Of a stretch of 64,000 bases of DNA, positions 34,555-45,984 are shown piece by piece (position 1 is the stretch's first letter; each line of letters starts with the position of its first letter). The notes below the pieces were generated by a model. The model had not been told where the DNA came from. It saw only the letters and a program-made list of their open reading frames with translations, and did no database searches. This stretch comes from Cordilura impudica. Lineage: Eukaryota; Arthropoda; Insecta; Diptera; Scathophagidae. A program made the position numbers and the translations under genes. Where the stretch lies: contig OY821517.1 of the NCBI GenBank assembly GCA_963682025.1, positions 100,450,107-100,514,106 on the forward strand, written 5' to 3'.

Positions 34555-35067
34555 ATTGTGCTGTTTTTGCACTGAAAGAATATTGTTCTTACAAAATATT
34601 CATTTTAAAGTGCTTTTGTTGCTAGACAACGCACCAGGACATCCTGATTTATGACCCCAAACACATCAGTGATGCAACCAATGGATCAAGGTGTTATATC
34701 CAACTTCAAGTCCTGTTATCTACGACGAACTTTTAGTCAACTTCTAAACGCAACTGCTAAATTTGCAAATGAAGATGATAAACTAAGCATGAAATATTTT
34801 TGGAAGAATTATACTATCCTCTCCGAACGTTTGTAAAGATCTTCCAGTATCAGCTAGAAATGCCAATTTTGAAGGAATTGAAAAAGAAGATATTACCGAG
34901 CTTTTTTATACGAAAAGAGCAAAATAATGAAAGATGATAATCAATTGAGATTAGTAATGCGGTGGACAATGAAACGCTTACTCTTAAAGGCGAAACAAAA
35001 ACAGCTTAATACCGCTAAAATCTCTGAAGCGATGCAGTTGATATCGCAAACCATGGAAATTTTTTAA
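34555..35067 (+). pseudogene. Tigger/pogo-type (DDE_1) transposase fragment
   Basis: VLLLLDNAPGHPDL at about 34608-34650 carries the second catalytic Asp region of the DDE_1 (pogo/Tigger/jerky) family. After a frameshift, PNTSVMQPMDQGVISNFKSC and YLRRTF (34651-34836) is the following conserved block. A C-terminal piece (KDLPVSARNANFEGIEKEDI) follows in another frame, then a tail ending at about 35067. Only the C-terminal third remains, with at least two frameshifts. N-terminal DNA-binding part not seen. Confidence 0.85.
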
Positions 35068-35159
35068 AATAATGAAATGTAGACGCGACTCATTCGCGGA
35101 ACACAGCTCAGTGAAAAGTATTATGATAAATTTTATCTACGTATGTGCAATAATTACTA

Positions 35160-35537
35160 CTAGCATATTCCAGCACTCGAAATTCGAGTACAAATTCTAG
35201 GAAATTTTATTTTTTCATTAAATAAAGGCCCTAAAGGCATGCTAATCAATTATAGCCAATTCACAAATCAACACAATAAAACAAACTTATTTGTATTACA
35301 AACACATTAGCAAATTTAATAAACACACACATAGCATTGCATAATTTCATGTCTGTGTTAGTAGCAACTTTGAATGCAATTTACTCAAAATAAAGGAAAA
35401 AATTTAAAAATCTGTAAATCTGCAAAACGGCTAAAAAGAAATACCTTTCAAATAATATATGCTTGCTCACAATTGGGATAAAACGGTAGAACAAAATATC
35501 GGTCACAAGAAATCGCCTAGCTTATTAATATTATAGA
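35160..35537 (-). mobile_element. Non-autonomous Helitron, family A (complete ends)
   Basis: Minus strand: A|TCTATAATATTAATAAGCTA ... GAATATGCTAG|T. The best-preserved copy of the family at 7243 and 16590. 378 bp, non-coding. Confidence 0.8.
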
Positions 35538-35605
35538 TACATATACTATAAGCAGTTGCTTAAAGCAACCTTGCGGCACAATTTTAAACGTCGCATTCAT
35601 TTTCC

Positions 35606-35777
<172 letters not shown>

Positions 35778-38415
35778 CATTGACTGTCCTATGCTACAAG
35801 ATTAAATCTTGTAATTACAGCATAGGATTTTATAAAGCTAAACAGGTTAATTTGTTTATAAGAATTAAATGTAAATTTAAAATCATAAAAACAAAATCAT
35901 GACAGAAATTAAGCATATAATTTAAGAATTTCATTTTTAAATTTTAATGCGTTACTATATAGCTGAATGTGATATGGTAGTGCGTTCCAAAGGCGTATGG
36001 CATTGATAAAAAATTGCCACTCGGATACGAGCGTGCTATATCTAATGGCGATAACTCTTTTCCCACTGCTGGATCTCCCAAATCTAAGTAAGTCATGTAG
36101 ATACTGTGGTGTTTTCTCATATATAATCTTGTGTAAACATAAAATAGTTCGTAGGTTGAGGAGGTTTTCGAAAGAGATTCCAAAAAGTTTTGTGTTGAAC
36201 GGGGTGACTGAGCCATATTTTCTTATACCAAAAGCATATCGCACAATATTTCTAAAAATGGATTTTAGTTTACACTTACTAGCAGCATCACAATTTGAGA
36301 AAATTTCACATCCATAGAGCAAAGAGGGAATTAAATAATCTTTAGCAAGAAGCATTCTAATATTTAATGGAGTGCAGTGTTGAGTGGCCCAAAGGGTTCT
36401 TAACATTCCATATGTTCTTCCCACAACATTGTTTACGTGATTTGTCCAAGAGAGGCTGTCATTGAATATAATTGCGAGGTTTTTGACAGAGGTTACGACT
36501 TCAATTTACTTGTTATTTAGTTTTACGTCAAAAACACGATCAAGATTCAGTAATCGCTTATGAATAACGATACATTTCAATTTTTCCGGTTGAGACACAG
36601 CCCATTTGCAGCTGCCCATTTATGTACGTTGCTTAAATCATAATTAAGCTTGGAAATTGATGTATTGAGCATTTTAATTGTGCTACTGAGATATACCTCG
36701 ACGTCGTCAGCATACATATGTATATTACAATATTTTAGTTTACCTGGTAGATCATTAGCATATATGGAAAATAAAAGGGGCCCCAAAATCGATCCCTGAG
36801 GCACACCTCTAGATACAGAGACTGTGGTAGACAATCGGTTATGTAAGAATACTGATTGCGAACGATCGGATAGGTACAAAGACATAAGTTTAGCTGAAGT
36901 GTAACTGAAATTAAACATATGTTTCAACTTTTTACATAAAATAAAGTGATCTACCGTATCAACAAAGTCTTTCGAGTGCCAAGAGAACCACTTTTCCATT
37001 GCCTTATTTCTTCGGAAACCCTTAACAGATTTGTGACACAGCTATGCTTTGGACGAAAATCCGATTGCCTTTCAGTAAGTAAGTTATTTCTTTTAACAAA
37101 ATCGCTTATTTGAGAATGTAACAGCTTTTCAAAGAAATGGAAAGATTGCAATTGACCTAAATTCCTTGTTTGATTTAGGTATTGGTATAATCTTAGCATA
37201 TTTCCATTTAAGTGGATAAGAACTTGTTGTAATGATGTTGTTGAAAAGATATGTAATATAAGGTAGAAGAAATGGCGAAAGTATTTTTATGAATTTTGGG
37301 TGCATTTTATCAAATCCAACAGCATTTGACTTGATTCTTGAACAGCACAAAGCGATATCATATTGATTTACACATTCAAATTCAAATATCTCAACTAAAT
37401 TGGTGTGAAAATTTGAGTCATGATTGTTGACAGATGGGCCATTTTCCGTTGGATTAATGATTGTATTTAAGGTTTGTAAATTTGTTGGTGAGGAATTGTT
37501 GAAATTCTAGTATTCGGGGTTAGAATCAACCACAGGTATATTCATAAAGGTGTTACTAATTTCGTTCACGTCAGCCGAGAAATTGCTGTTATTTTCTACT
37601 CTTCCTATACCGATTTCTTTTATAGTCTGCCATGTTTTTTTGGAATTTATCGCATTGGAAAAACGTTGAGAATTGTATTCAGATTTTGTTATTCTAATTA
37701 GACTAGTGGTATCTCTTCTTAATCGTCTATACTCATCGTGCAACTCCGTGGTTTTAAAACGTTTCCACCTTTTGTATGCAATATCTCTTTGCTCAATGAG
37801 ACGCCTAATTGCTTGATTGAACCAAGGTTTAGAGTTGGCTGAAATACGTTTTTGTTTTATTGGGACAAAAAAGTCATACAGATGTAGTATATTACATTCA
37901 ATGAACGACAATTGTGAATCAACTGAGGGAATGGTATAAATCACATTCCAGTCAATAGTTAAAAACTTGTTAATTAAAAGTTGCATATTGAGGTTTTTAA
38001 AATCACGATAAGTGTGCAGTTCTCCTTCCCGTATCAATTTAAAATCATAGGATGCAAATATCAAGTCATGTTTAGAAAAGCATGGCGCTGCAATTTGGTC
38101 ATAGAGAAGAACAGACGAGGCATTTCCAACAAAAAATACATCCAGAAGACTATTTCTTGTTGTTGTGAAGTGCGTTAAACGCCTATTATTTACTGGAGTT
38201 AGTCCAAGTGACATCATATTATCAGCTAAAAAGGTTTGAGTTAGCATATCTGAGTTGAAATCTCCAGAAATAAAAATATCAGTAAATGGCAAAATTATAA
38301 TTTCTAATTTTTTCATTTTTGAAAAATGAAGTAATTCAATTTTTAAAAGTTCTAATTCCTTTAATTTGCAAACGATTCCGTTATATTTAATGTTTACAAA
38401 ATAAATAAAGTTCAA
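35778..38415 (-). pseudogene. 5'-truncated non-LTR retrotransposon (LINE ORF2), frameshifted
   Basis: Minus strand, in order: the back half of an APE-type endonuclease with DIFISGDFNSDML and FSKHDLIF (38415-37507, with linker region); RT pieces KSNAVGFDKMHPKFIK (about 37330), a LTERQSDFRPKHSCVTNLL segment (37060), DTVDHFI (36965), SRGVPQGSILGPLLFSIYAN (36850) and the catalytic MYADDVEVY (36720); then the post-RT region (36424-35909) ending ...LKLYA. At least four frame changes break it. The endonuclease N-terminus and ORF1 are absent, the usual result of 5' truncation. The motifs fit the Jockey/CR1-like group; I cannot fix the clade. The 3' UTR ends in a hairpin (35788-35826) and an (AAAT)n tail. 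Confidence 0.9.
35788..35826 (-). other. Two-part stem-loop at the LINE 3' end
   Basis: CCTATGCT (35788-35795) pairs with AGCATAGG (35819-35826), and inside it ACAAGATT pairs with AATCTTGT around one A. It sits directly before the (AAAT)n tail. In several LINE clades a 3' stem-loop is what the reverse transcriptase recognises; here that role is inferred from position. Confidence 0.75.
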
Positions 38416-39609
38416 AAAAAAATTAAAGCGGTTTCGCAGCTTATTTTTGAAGCATTTTGGCTGTAGCGTCTCATAAAAAACTTCTAAATTAAAAAGTCAA
38501 AAAAATTTTAATTGAAATAAAAATGAATTTACTCCCCAAAAACGTAAATATTGGGTAATTTTTTTATCATGAACAAATTTCCCAATCCCATACAAATTTT
38601 TGAGGATCAAGTTCATTTTTTTGGGGTATTTGTTCATTGGGGACTAAAAACTCAGCGCCTGGTAATCATAGTGAACCATTTTTCAAGTCAAAGGCCTTTG
38701 GATCCCGGGTAAAAACAGCTAGTTAATTACAAAACGGTTAATGTTTCTTTCAATACAAAAACTTTATTGTGTAAAGAAAGTAAACTCAGGAAATTTTTAA
38801 TTATTATAATAACTATTCGTTTCACATTTGTTGTTCCCTCACCTTTCCCACCGCATTAACTTGTTCTCTTTAAAGTATGAATTTATATATTTTATTTGCT
38901 TAAGGAATTTGTGTAAATGATTTTCTACACTTTTTGACTTAACGTGATACCTTTTATTCAAAAATAAAAAACATTAATTATCTAAACAGGGAAGAAATAA
39001 CAAAAATCTTAAGTATACAACTACCCGTATAAAAAATAAACGAAATCATAAAAAATAGTTCAGTAGTACCCATAAGTACGTACTAACAAAAAAAAAAAAA
39101 AAAAAAAAAAACAGCATAAACAAAGCAAACAAAAAACACAAAAGACACAAAAAAACAAGTCGGCAAAATCTCAACCTGCTACTTTGTACGCAGTTTTAAG
39201 TACTATTAAGTATCAGTCGTCAGAATTTCGGTAGTTAGGTAGTGTACAACAAGATCAATGGATATATGGATGATAAATTCATACGTGCTTTGTATCACTA
39301 ATATGATCTTTTATGTAGTATATTTTGCATAGGTTTGAAGTAATAAAACATCATAAAAATTTAAATTCAATCATTTTAAAGCAATTTTTACTTGTCGCCC
39401 GGGTTTATGCTTATTAACATATTTGCAATTTATTTTTGAATTTATTATTCTATGAATGTCCATATTTTGTTGGCAAATATATAACAGTATTATCAATTGT
39501 TCTATATTGTTTATTGACGGTATTTTCTATTTTTACTCTCGGATTTATAAATATATTCAATATTTCTGCCATGAATCATATATTCACAAAATGTCTATAA
39601 AATAAGATG
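38416..39609. other. Unassigned AT-rich DNA
   Basis: Contains the 38674-38709 block shared with 62-97 and a poly-A run (39088-39111) followed by A-rich sequence. No gene. Confidence 0.45.
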
Positions 39610-39873
39610 AACAAGTAAGAAAATTTTAATCGGTTCTACAAAACCCTGTACCATTAATTAATTTCATAATTGGATTCAGAACAAAACAAGTTTCAGCTAC
39701 ATTGCTGTTAATTTGCGCCCTGCAGATATAAAAAAGTTCATATCGATTTCTATTGTTTCAAAAAATTGACCGATCATTATCATATTTAGTAAATTCACTT
39801 ATTTTAATCAAAAACACATAGTTACCAAATTTGAGGAAGATCTATGCAATATTTTTGTTTTTTGAAGTAACTT
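39610..39873 (+). repeat. Decayed palindrome-ended repeat, 5' part only
   Basis: AACAAGTAAGAAAATTTTAATCGG, then CCTGTACCATTA, ATAAAAAAGTTCATATCGAT and TTTGAGGAAGATCTATGCAA match the 5' half of R1. It stops where an ACACAGAAAA-type MITE begins. Confidence 0.65.
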
Positions 39874-40040
39874 CACACAGAAAACGGATTCGTTGTGGCA
39901 AACGAGTTTGTTGCCAATCGGATTGTGATAGTCTCATGTACTATCACATCATTCTGTTGTGATATCTATATTATAACAATTCATTGTATGAATTGTTAAA
40001 AGTTATTTATATCATTCATATTACGAATATTATTACAGCA
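39874..40040 (+). mobile_element. MITE of the ACACAGAAAA family, copy 3 (partial)
   Basis: CACACAGAAAACGGATTCGT, TGTTGCCAATCGGATTGTGA and TAGTCTCATGTACTATCACA. The left half is well preserved; the right end is unclear. Confidence 0.6.
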
Positions 40041-41439
40041 TTGGTTATTTCTATATAAAAATGTATTAGTGATGAAATTTCAACGAAAAAAATTTAACAC
40101 AGCAATCAACTAAATAATTTTATTGACATGTATCTATAGCTGAAACATATAATATAGGTTTAAAGTATCGCCGTAATTAAAACTTAAATCTTAAATGGAG
40201 ATGATATTCAAGGTGTCTCCGTTTTGAAACGACTTGACCCAGAATTAAATCTATACATATTTTGTAATTTACATTTACACTGAACTAAAACTAACAATTT
40301 TCGATTTACAACCCATTAATTTAACCCTTGAAATCCTAATTTTTATACTATTGAAAATTTAAAATCTTCAATCATCATTTGAACAAATTGAAAAATCATC
40401 GAAATTAAAATAAGTTGTCAAAATTAGCAGCACTCCTAACGACAATAGCACTACATATGCAGATTTCGCGTTACATATGGAATAAGATGAACGCAAAAAA
40501 TGCATCAAAAAACTAATATCTATTCAAATTCTCCTTTAAATTCCCTTTGTAGGTCAATGAAAAAATTCTGCAAAAAAAGTAATGAAGGAAATTTTAACCA
40601 TTTTTATTTTTCTCATAAAACGTCGTCCGATATGAATACATACTTCTTTTATCGAACTAAACTTTTCCGTTTGTCTGTTTTGTTTTTCATCTCAAAATTG
40701 TTTTGTATTGTTAGGAGAGCTTTCGCTCAGGTTCTCTGATGGCCAGCACTTACCAAAGAGTATGCTTTTTTTGATAAATATTTGAGAAAAAAGAGATCTT
40801 CAATGTGGATTTTGTTGTTGTTCAACGTGTGATTTCGTTTAAAGCTCTATATTGAAAAGCACTTGAAAGATAGTACAATATTAAGTTTAAAATTTAAATT
40901 ATTCTGACTTTGCATAATTAAATTACATTGTCATTTCAGAAGATAGGTGGGAAAATAATTTTTTTTTCACTCATAATATTAATTTTTCATAGATTGCTTT
41001 CAAAAAATTTAGACAAACACAAATTACGTAAATAGGTATATTAAAGATTTTAATTTGGATAATTTATTGAAATTATCATGGAAGAATTAAAGGCGATTTG
41101 GAATAATAAGTTCTTTTTAAAGTAAAACTAATACGCCCTTATTTATTATTTTTTAGATTTATAGATAACTTTGCAAAAAATGTAGTTCTCTTTTTTCATA
41201 CATGTATGGTGAAATATGAAATATTTTTTTCTCTTTTGTGTAGGTGTATTGGTGTTTGCACTTCCTTTAGGAGTGGTAGGTTATAAAACCTTTTTTGCAT
41301 TTCTCTTTCTGAATGCACAACATGTCGAGCGTGTTGTGTCAAAATTTTAAGTAAATCAGAGCGAAACTTAAGAAGATACAGCGTTTCCAGCGACCGGCCT
41401 CATACGGTATATAAATCAGTTTTTAAAAAGCTTTAAACC
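40041..41439. other. Unassigned AT-rich DNA
   Basis: No recognised coding frame or repeat. The 79-codon open frame at 40500-40739 has no domain I know and is probably fortuitous. Confidence 0.4.
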
Positions 41440-41815
41440 GATTTTCTCGCAAATAAATGTTCGAAGTCCGTTAACATCATAACTCAAAATCTACTTGACC
41501 GATTCTTTTGAAATTTTAGACACTATATAAATATAAATCATCAGGTTACCACGAAGAGTTTTTTTTTAATTCCATTTTCTTCCCCATTTTTTAAAAACAA
41601 ATTCCCGAAATTGTATAGCAAAAATCGTTTTTCACTTCAAAATGCTACCAAAAAAAAAAAAGTTGAAAAAACTATTCGTCACTGCCACAGGAAACATGTC
41701 ACCTTTGAAACGCGTTTCGATTTTTTTATTTCACAAAATCCGGTAACGAGTTATGATGTTCACCGCAAAAAAACAACGCCTCCGGAGATTCGCTGTCACG
41801 GACTTATTTATTAAA
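41440..41815. repeat. Short unclassified element with inverted arms
   Basis: GTTAACATCATAACTC (41471) and GAGTTATGATGTTCA (41750) are inverted partners, and AAGTCCGT occurs outside both in matching orientation. The phrase CTTGACCGATTCTTTTGAAA recalls fly repeats. The 67-codon open frame here is not recognised. Confidence 0.45.
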
Positions 41816-42000
41816 ATTTTTAATTGAAATTTTTTTCAAATATTCTTCATATATTATGCTATAATGTATATATGAAATAAATAATCCAACGTTATTCATA
41901 TCTTCAAAAAAGAATTATGAATATAACCCTACCCCCCTTAAGAAACTATTAAGAACCTTGCTCTAAAACATTTTTTTTTCTATGCTATTCTATTTTTCTA

Positions 42001-42652
42001 CAATAAAATGGAGTTAGTTCATAACGAACTCGGCGGGACCGGCCAAATTAGTTCCTTATAGACTAAGTTCGTTATACCCATAGTATTTTTTGATTTGTCC
42101 TAAAGGTTTAAAAAGTTTTTTTAGTTGAATAAGTTTATTTATTTTGGGGCATTTTAAAAAGTTATAAAACATAAATTAAATTGCTAAAAAGATACATATT
42201 AATTATTTGTTTTAATGAGACTAAAATTACCGAGTTTCTATCAAAATAAAATATTTTTTTTAAAATCAAATAATATGAAAAACTCCTTATGTATAGAAGC
42301 AGAAAGTTCAAAGCAAAGGTTGGCTATTGGCAAACTTTTACGAAAATATACATAAAAGGACCTTTTACAAAACTTCATTTGAAAATCGAAGTTTTTGTTT
42401 TGTATTAAAATTAAATGAAAATAAAATTAAAATAAATTGAATTTAGTTTTTTTAAATATATGAAATATACGAAATTTCTCAAATGGAAAAAAAAATTTAT
42501 TTGTTAAAGTCAAAAGTTTGATATAAACACTGTTCGCTATAAGAGAAGCAATTTGTATGAAAAATGTGATTAAAACTCTTGGGACCGAAGAAATTCTTCG
42601 CATAAACAAAAATTTATTACAAAGAACCCTGGGTTATAAGCGAACTCCATTG
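42001..42652. mobile_element. pogo/Tigger-like MITE
   Basis: The left end CAATAAAATGGAGTTAGTTC then ATAACGAAC, and the right end GTTATAAGCGAACTCCATTG, are inverted partners with TA on both sides (41999-42000, 42653-42654). ATAACGAACTC next to a CA..GGAGTT end resembles the terminal repeats of pogo/Tigger elements. About 650 bp, no coding. The left end has four extra bases, so the exact boundary is uncertain. Confidence 0.65.
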
Positions 42653-42904
42653 TATTAAATTTTAATAATTTTGGGAATCTCCAATCTCCTCACTTTACCC
42701 GGCCTTCCCATGTTCAAGTCAAATTGATCACACATCCAATAGTCAAAAAATTGTTAAGTAACTGTCCCATTGAAAAGTTGAAAGAGAGAATTGAAACGTA
42801 TGATGGTTTAGTAAAAAAGAGTAAAAAAGTGTGAGTGCATTACAACCTGAAAGCAAAAAATATAAAGTGTGAAGGCCCGGTAATATCTTAAATATATTTA
42901 AGCT

Positions 42905-42950
42905 GATCCCTGACTCACTGACTGAGTGACTGACTGAGAGACTGACTGAT
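42905..42950. repeat. Imperfect (TGAC)n tract
   Basis: TGACTCACTGACTGAGTGAC followed by TGACTGAGAGACTGACTGAT. It directly precedes the Helitron helicase fragment. Confidence 0.85.
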
Positions 42951-42958
42951 TCTGTAAC

Positions 42959-43234
42959 GCTGACCAAAATGATACGGTTCTAATTCCTAGGATTGATCTC
43001 GCTCCAACCGATACCACATTACCTTTCGTATTAAAACGCCGCCAGTTTCCAGTAATACCTGCATACTCAATTACCATAAACAAGGCTCAAGGCCAGTCAT
43101 TTTATTACGGTGGCATTAATTTGGAGACCGCGGTATTTTCACACGGCCAACTGTATGTGGCTTTGTCACGACCAAAGTTGCAAGCCAAGTTAAGATACGT
43201 ATTCAATCGAACCCACAGAAAGGAAAACTGTTAA
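42959..43234 (+). pseudogene. C-terminal fragment of a Helitron Rep/helicase (PIF1-type)
   Basis: An uninterrupted frame from 42959 to the TAA at 43232-43234 reads [56 protein letters not shown] and [18 protein letters not shown]. These are the last helicase motifs (RRQFPv..a..ITINKaQGQ; [13 protein letters not shown]) of the PIF1-like domain of autonomous Helitrons. About 91 codons without a start remain; the Rep part and the rest of the helicase are absent. It suggests an autonomous Helitron once inserted here; such enzymes would mobilise the non-autonomous Helitrons in the window, though I cannot match families because its ends are missing. Confidence 0.92.
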
Positions 43235-43343
43235 ATGACCAACGATATTTCACACGAAATATAGTTTTTCAAGAGATTCTAAATTGAAAAACTTTTTTGC
43301 AAATATTTCTTATCTTTTTTGATACTTATGTATACAATTTCTA
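43235..43343. other. Short spacer before the mariner element
   Basis: AT-rich, no feature; contains the TA (43342-43343) duplicated on insertion. Confidence 0.5.
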
Positions 43344-44649
43344 ACGGGTGATTTTTTAAGAGCTTGATAACTTTTTTTTAAAAAAAAACGCATAAAGTTT
43401 GCAAAATCTCATCGGTTCTTTATTTGAAACGTTAGATTGGTCCATGACATTTACTTTTTGAAGATAATTTCATTTAAATGTTGACCGCGGCTGCGTCTTA
43501 GGTGGTCCATTCGGAAAGTCCAATTTTGGGCAACTTTTTCGAGCATTTCGGCCGGAATAGCCCGAATTTCTTCGGAAATGTTGTCTTCCAAAGCTGGAAT
43601 AGTTGCTGGCTTATTTCTGTAGACTTTAGACTTGACGTAGCCCCACAAAAAATAGTCTAAAGGCGTCAAATCGCATGATCTTGGTGGCCAACTTACCGGT
43701 CCATTTCTTGAGATGAATTGTTCTCCGAAGTTTTCCCTCAAAATGGCCATAGAATCGCGAGCTGTGTGGCATCTAGCGCCATCTTGTTGAAACCACATGT
43801 CAACCAAGTTCAGTTCTTCCATTTTTGGCAACAAAAAGTTTGTTAGCATCGAACGATAGCGATCGCCATTCACCGTAACGTTGCGTCCAACAGCATCTTT
43901 GAAAAAATACGGTCCAATGATTCCACCAGCGTACAAACCACACCAAACAGTGCATTTTTCGGGATGCATGGGCAGTTCTTGAACGGCTTCTGGTTGCTCT
44001 TCACTCCAAATACGGCAATTTTGCTTATTTACGAAGCCATTCAACCAGAAATGAGCCTCATCGCTGAACAAAATTTGTCGATAAAAAAGCGGATTTTCTG
44101 CCAACTTTTCTAGGGCCCATTCACTGAAAATTAGACGTTGTGGCAGATCGTTCGGCTTCAGTTCTTGCACGAGCTGTATTTTATACGGTTTTACACCAAG
44201 ATCTTTGCGTAAAATCTTCCATGTGGTCGAATAACACAAACCCAATTGCTGCGAACGGCGACGAATCGACATTTCACGGTCTTCAGTAACACTCTCAGAA
44301 ACAGACGCAATATTCTCTTCTGTACGCACTGTACGCATTCGTGTGGTTGGTTTAATGTCCAATAAAGTAAACTGAGTGCGAAACTTGGTCACAATCGCAT
44401 TAATTGTTTGCTCACTTGGTCGATTATGTAGACCATAAATCGGACGTAAAGCGCGAAACACATTTCGAACCGAACACTGATTTTGGTAATAAAATTCAAT
44501 GATTTGCAAGCGTTGCTCGTTAGTAAGTCTATTCATGATGAAATGTCAAAGCATACTGAGCATCTTTCTCTTTGACACCATGTCTGAAATCCCACGTGAT
44601 CTGTCAAATACTAATGCATGAAAATCCTAACCTCAAAAAAATCACCCGT
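43344..44649 (-). mobile_element. Intact Tc1/mariner-superfamily transposon, copy 1
   Basis: 1,306 bp, flanked by TA on both sides (43342-43343 and 44650-44651). Inverted ends share ACGGGTGATTTTTT. It holds one uninterrupted transposase gene on the minus strand. Nearly identical to 49677-50982; the only difference I found is one base in the T-run/A-run near 43372-43388. Confidence 0.97.
43451..44536 (-). CDS. Mariner-type transposase, complete
   Basis: 361 residues, full length for a Tc1/mariner transposase, which excises and inserts its own element at TA sites. Residues 1-120 carry two helix-turn-helix units for binding the terminal repeats. The catalytic domain has SDEAHFWLNG (D159), WFQQDGARCHTAR (D252) and CDLTPLDYFLWGY (D289). 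By my count 36 residues separate the second and third Asp, so it is not the classic DD34D mariner or DD34E Tc1 spacing. The C-terminus ends NEIIFKK. Start chosen at the MNRLTNEQRL ATG also used by the other copies. No stop or frameshift; amino acid sequence identical to the second copy. Likely functional and recently moved, with activity untested. Confidence 0.97.
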   Translation of the reverse strand: MNRLTNEQRLQIIEFYYQNQCSVRNVFRALRPIYGLHNRPSEQTINAIVTKFRTQFTLLDIKPTTRMRTVRTEENIASVSESVTEDREMSIRRRSQQLGLCYSTTWKILRKDLGVKPYKIQLVQELKPNDLPQRLIFSEWALEKLAENPLFYRQILFSDEAHFWLNGFVNKQNCRIWSEEQPEAVQELPMHPEKCTVWCGLYAGGIIGPYFFKDAVGRNVTVNGDRYRSMLTNFLLPKMEELNLVDMWFQQDGARCHTARDSMAILRENFGEQFISRNGPVSWPPRSCDLTPLDYFLWGYVKSKVYRNKPATIPALEDNISEEIRAIPAEMLEKVAQNWTFRMDHLRRSRGQHLNEIIFKK

Positions 44650-44651
44650 TA

Positions 44652-45089
44652 CAAACACAATCTTTTTTCATATGTACATATGTAACAATATAATTTTCAA
44701 TTTACTACTATATTAAAAGGAATTTAATTTATTATAAATTTTTCGTGTATTTAAATTTAAACTGTTTTATTCATAATTTTTAAACGGGCGCCTAGGCGCC
44801 ACACAATCAACTAGTTTTATATAATAGGTTTCATAAATAGGTTTTTATTTATTGATGGTTACAGCTATTTCTTAAATGCATAATTCCAGTAATTATAACT
44901 ACATACAGAAAATATATTAGTCGGAAATCGTTTAACACCAGAAAACTTTATTGAGGTAGTACGAATTTTTGTTGTTATTATTAAAATTTTTAAAACACAA
45001 CAGCTTTTCTTGAACAACTATCATACAAATATAAGCCTTCTAGAATTACGGCATCTAACAATGAAATGAGTTCCATTTATCAATCAAGG
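44652..45089. other. AT-rich spacer with a GC palindrome
   Basis: A perfect 14-bp palindrome GGCGCCTAGGCGCC lies at 44787-44800 in otherwise AT-rich DNA. No gene. Confidence 0.6.
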
Positions 45090-45470
45090 TATATATATAA
45101 AAATGGAGTTTTTATGTTTGTACGTTTGTGGTTTATAGGAGACTACACCACTGGACTGATCGTCTTGAAATTTTTACAGTTGGTAACTGCCTATCCGGAA
45201 TGAGAAATAGGGTATATTTTTTATATTTTCAAGTGGGCGTGGCACCTCCCATATAAAGTGTATTTTTAACATCTAATCTTAACATATAATATCTGGAGTA
45301 CTACAACAGCAAGAGCTCTTAAATTATGTACGTGTACATATCAAAGTAATCTGAAGAGTTCCGAAAAAAAATGGGCGTGATCAGACCCACGGGCATGGCA
45401 CCCGCCATAAAAAGTAAATATTTAATGCCATATATCTAGAGTACTGTAGCAGATAAGGTCTTGGGACTTA

Positions 45471-45817
45471 TGCCGTTTTCTTTTCTTTTTTCTATATTCT
45501 AAATTAAGAGTAATCTAATTATATACATCAATCGAAAGGTCTCAAAGTGCTGTGTTCACAAGATGCAAAAAATTTCGACTATTATCCTCTTTGAAGTCAT
45601 GGGGTGAAAATATTCAAAAAAGGGGAACAATGTGGAAATATTTTCACACTATGACCTGAAAGAAGTCAATGGCTACAATTTTTGAGATTTACGAGCGCTC
45701 GACTTTTCGATTGATGTATAAAATATGGTTGCTCTTAATTTAAAATACATTAAAAATACACTTTTCGAAAAAAGTGCAAATGAAATGCGACATTTTTTGT
45801 CAGAAAAGAAAACGGCA
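45471..45817. mobile_element. Harbinger-type palindromic MITE inserted in the Helitron
   Basis: 347 bp. Ends TGCCGTTTTCTTTTCT and AGAAAAGAAAACGGCA are inverted 16-mers, flanked by TTA on both sides (45468-45470, 45818-45820), the TWA duplication of PIF/Harbinger. Joining the flanks restores the Helitron text GACTTAGTGTGACTTTATG, comparable to other modules. The interior folds further: ATACATCAATCGAAAG pairs with CTTTTCGATTGATGTAT, and AGTCATGGGGTGAAAATATT with AATATTTTCACACTATGAC. Confidence 0.85.
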
Positions 45818-45984
45818 TTAGTGTGACTTTATGAGTTATTAATGTGAGTAGTCAGACAAAAATGGGCGATATCGGACCATTGGACGTGGCACCTCCTATA
45901 TAAAAAAATATGAATTACTATGAACATGACAGTCTTGAAACTTTTTACAATTACATTAATTTCCTATGTGAGTCGTGTAATATA

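Noticed and set aside
42743..43083. Ser/Val-rich open frames on the minus strand
   Set aside because: They come from the (TGAC)n tract and lie opposite the Helitron helicase fragment, which is the recognisable coding strand.
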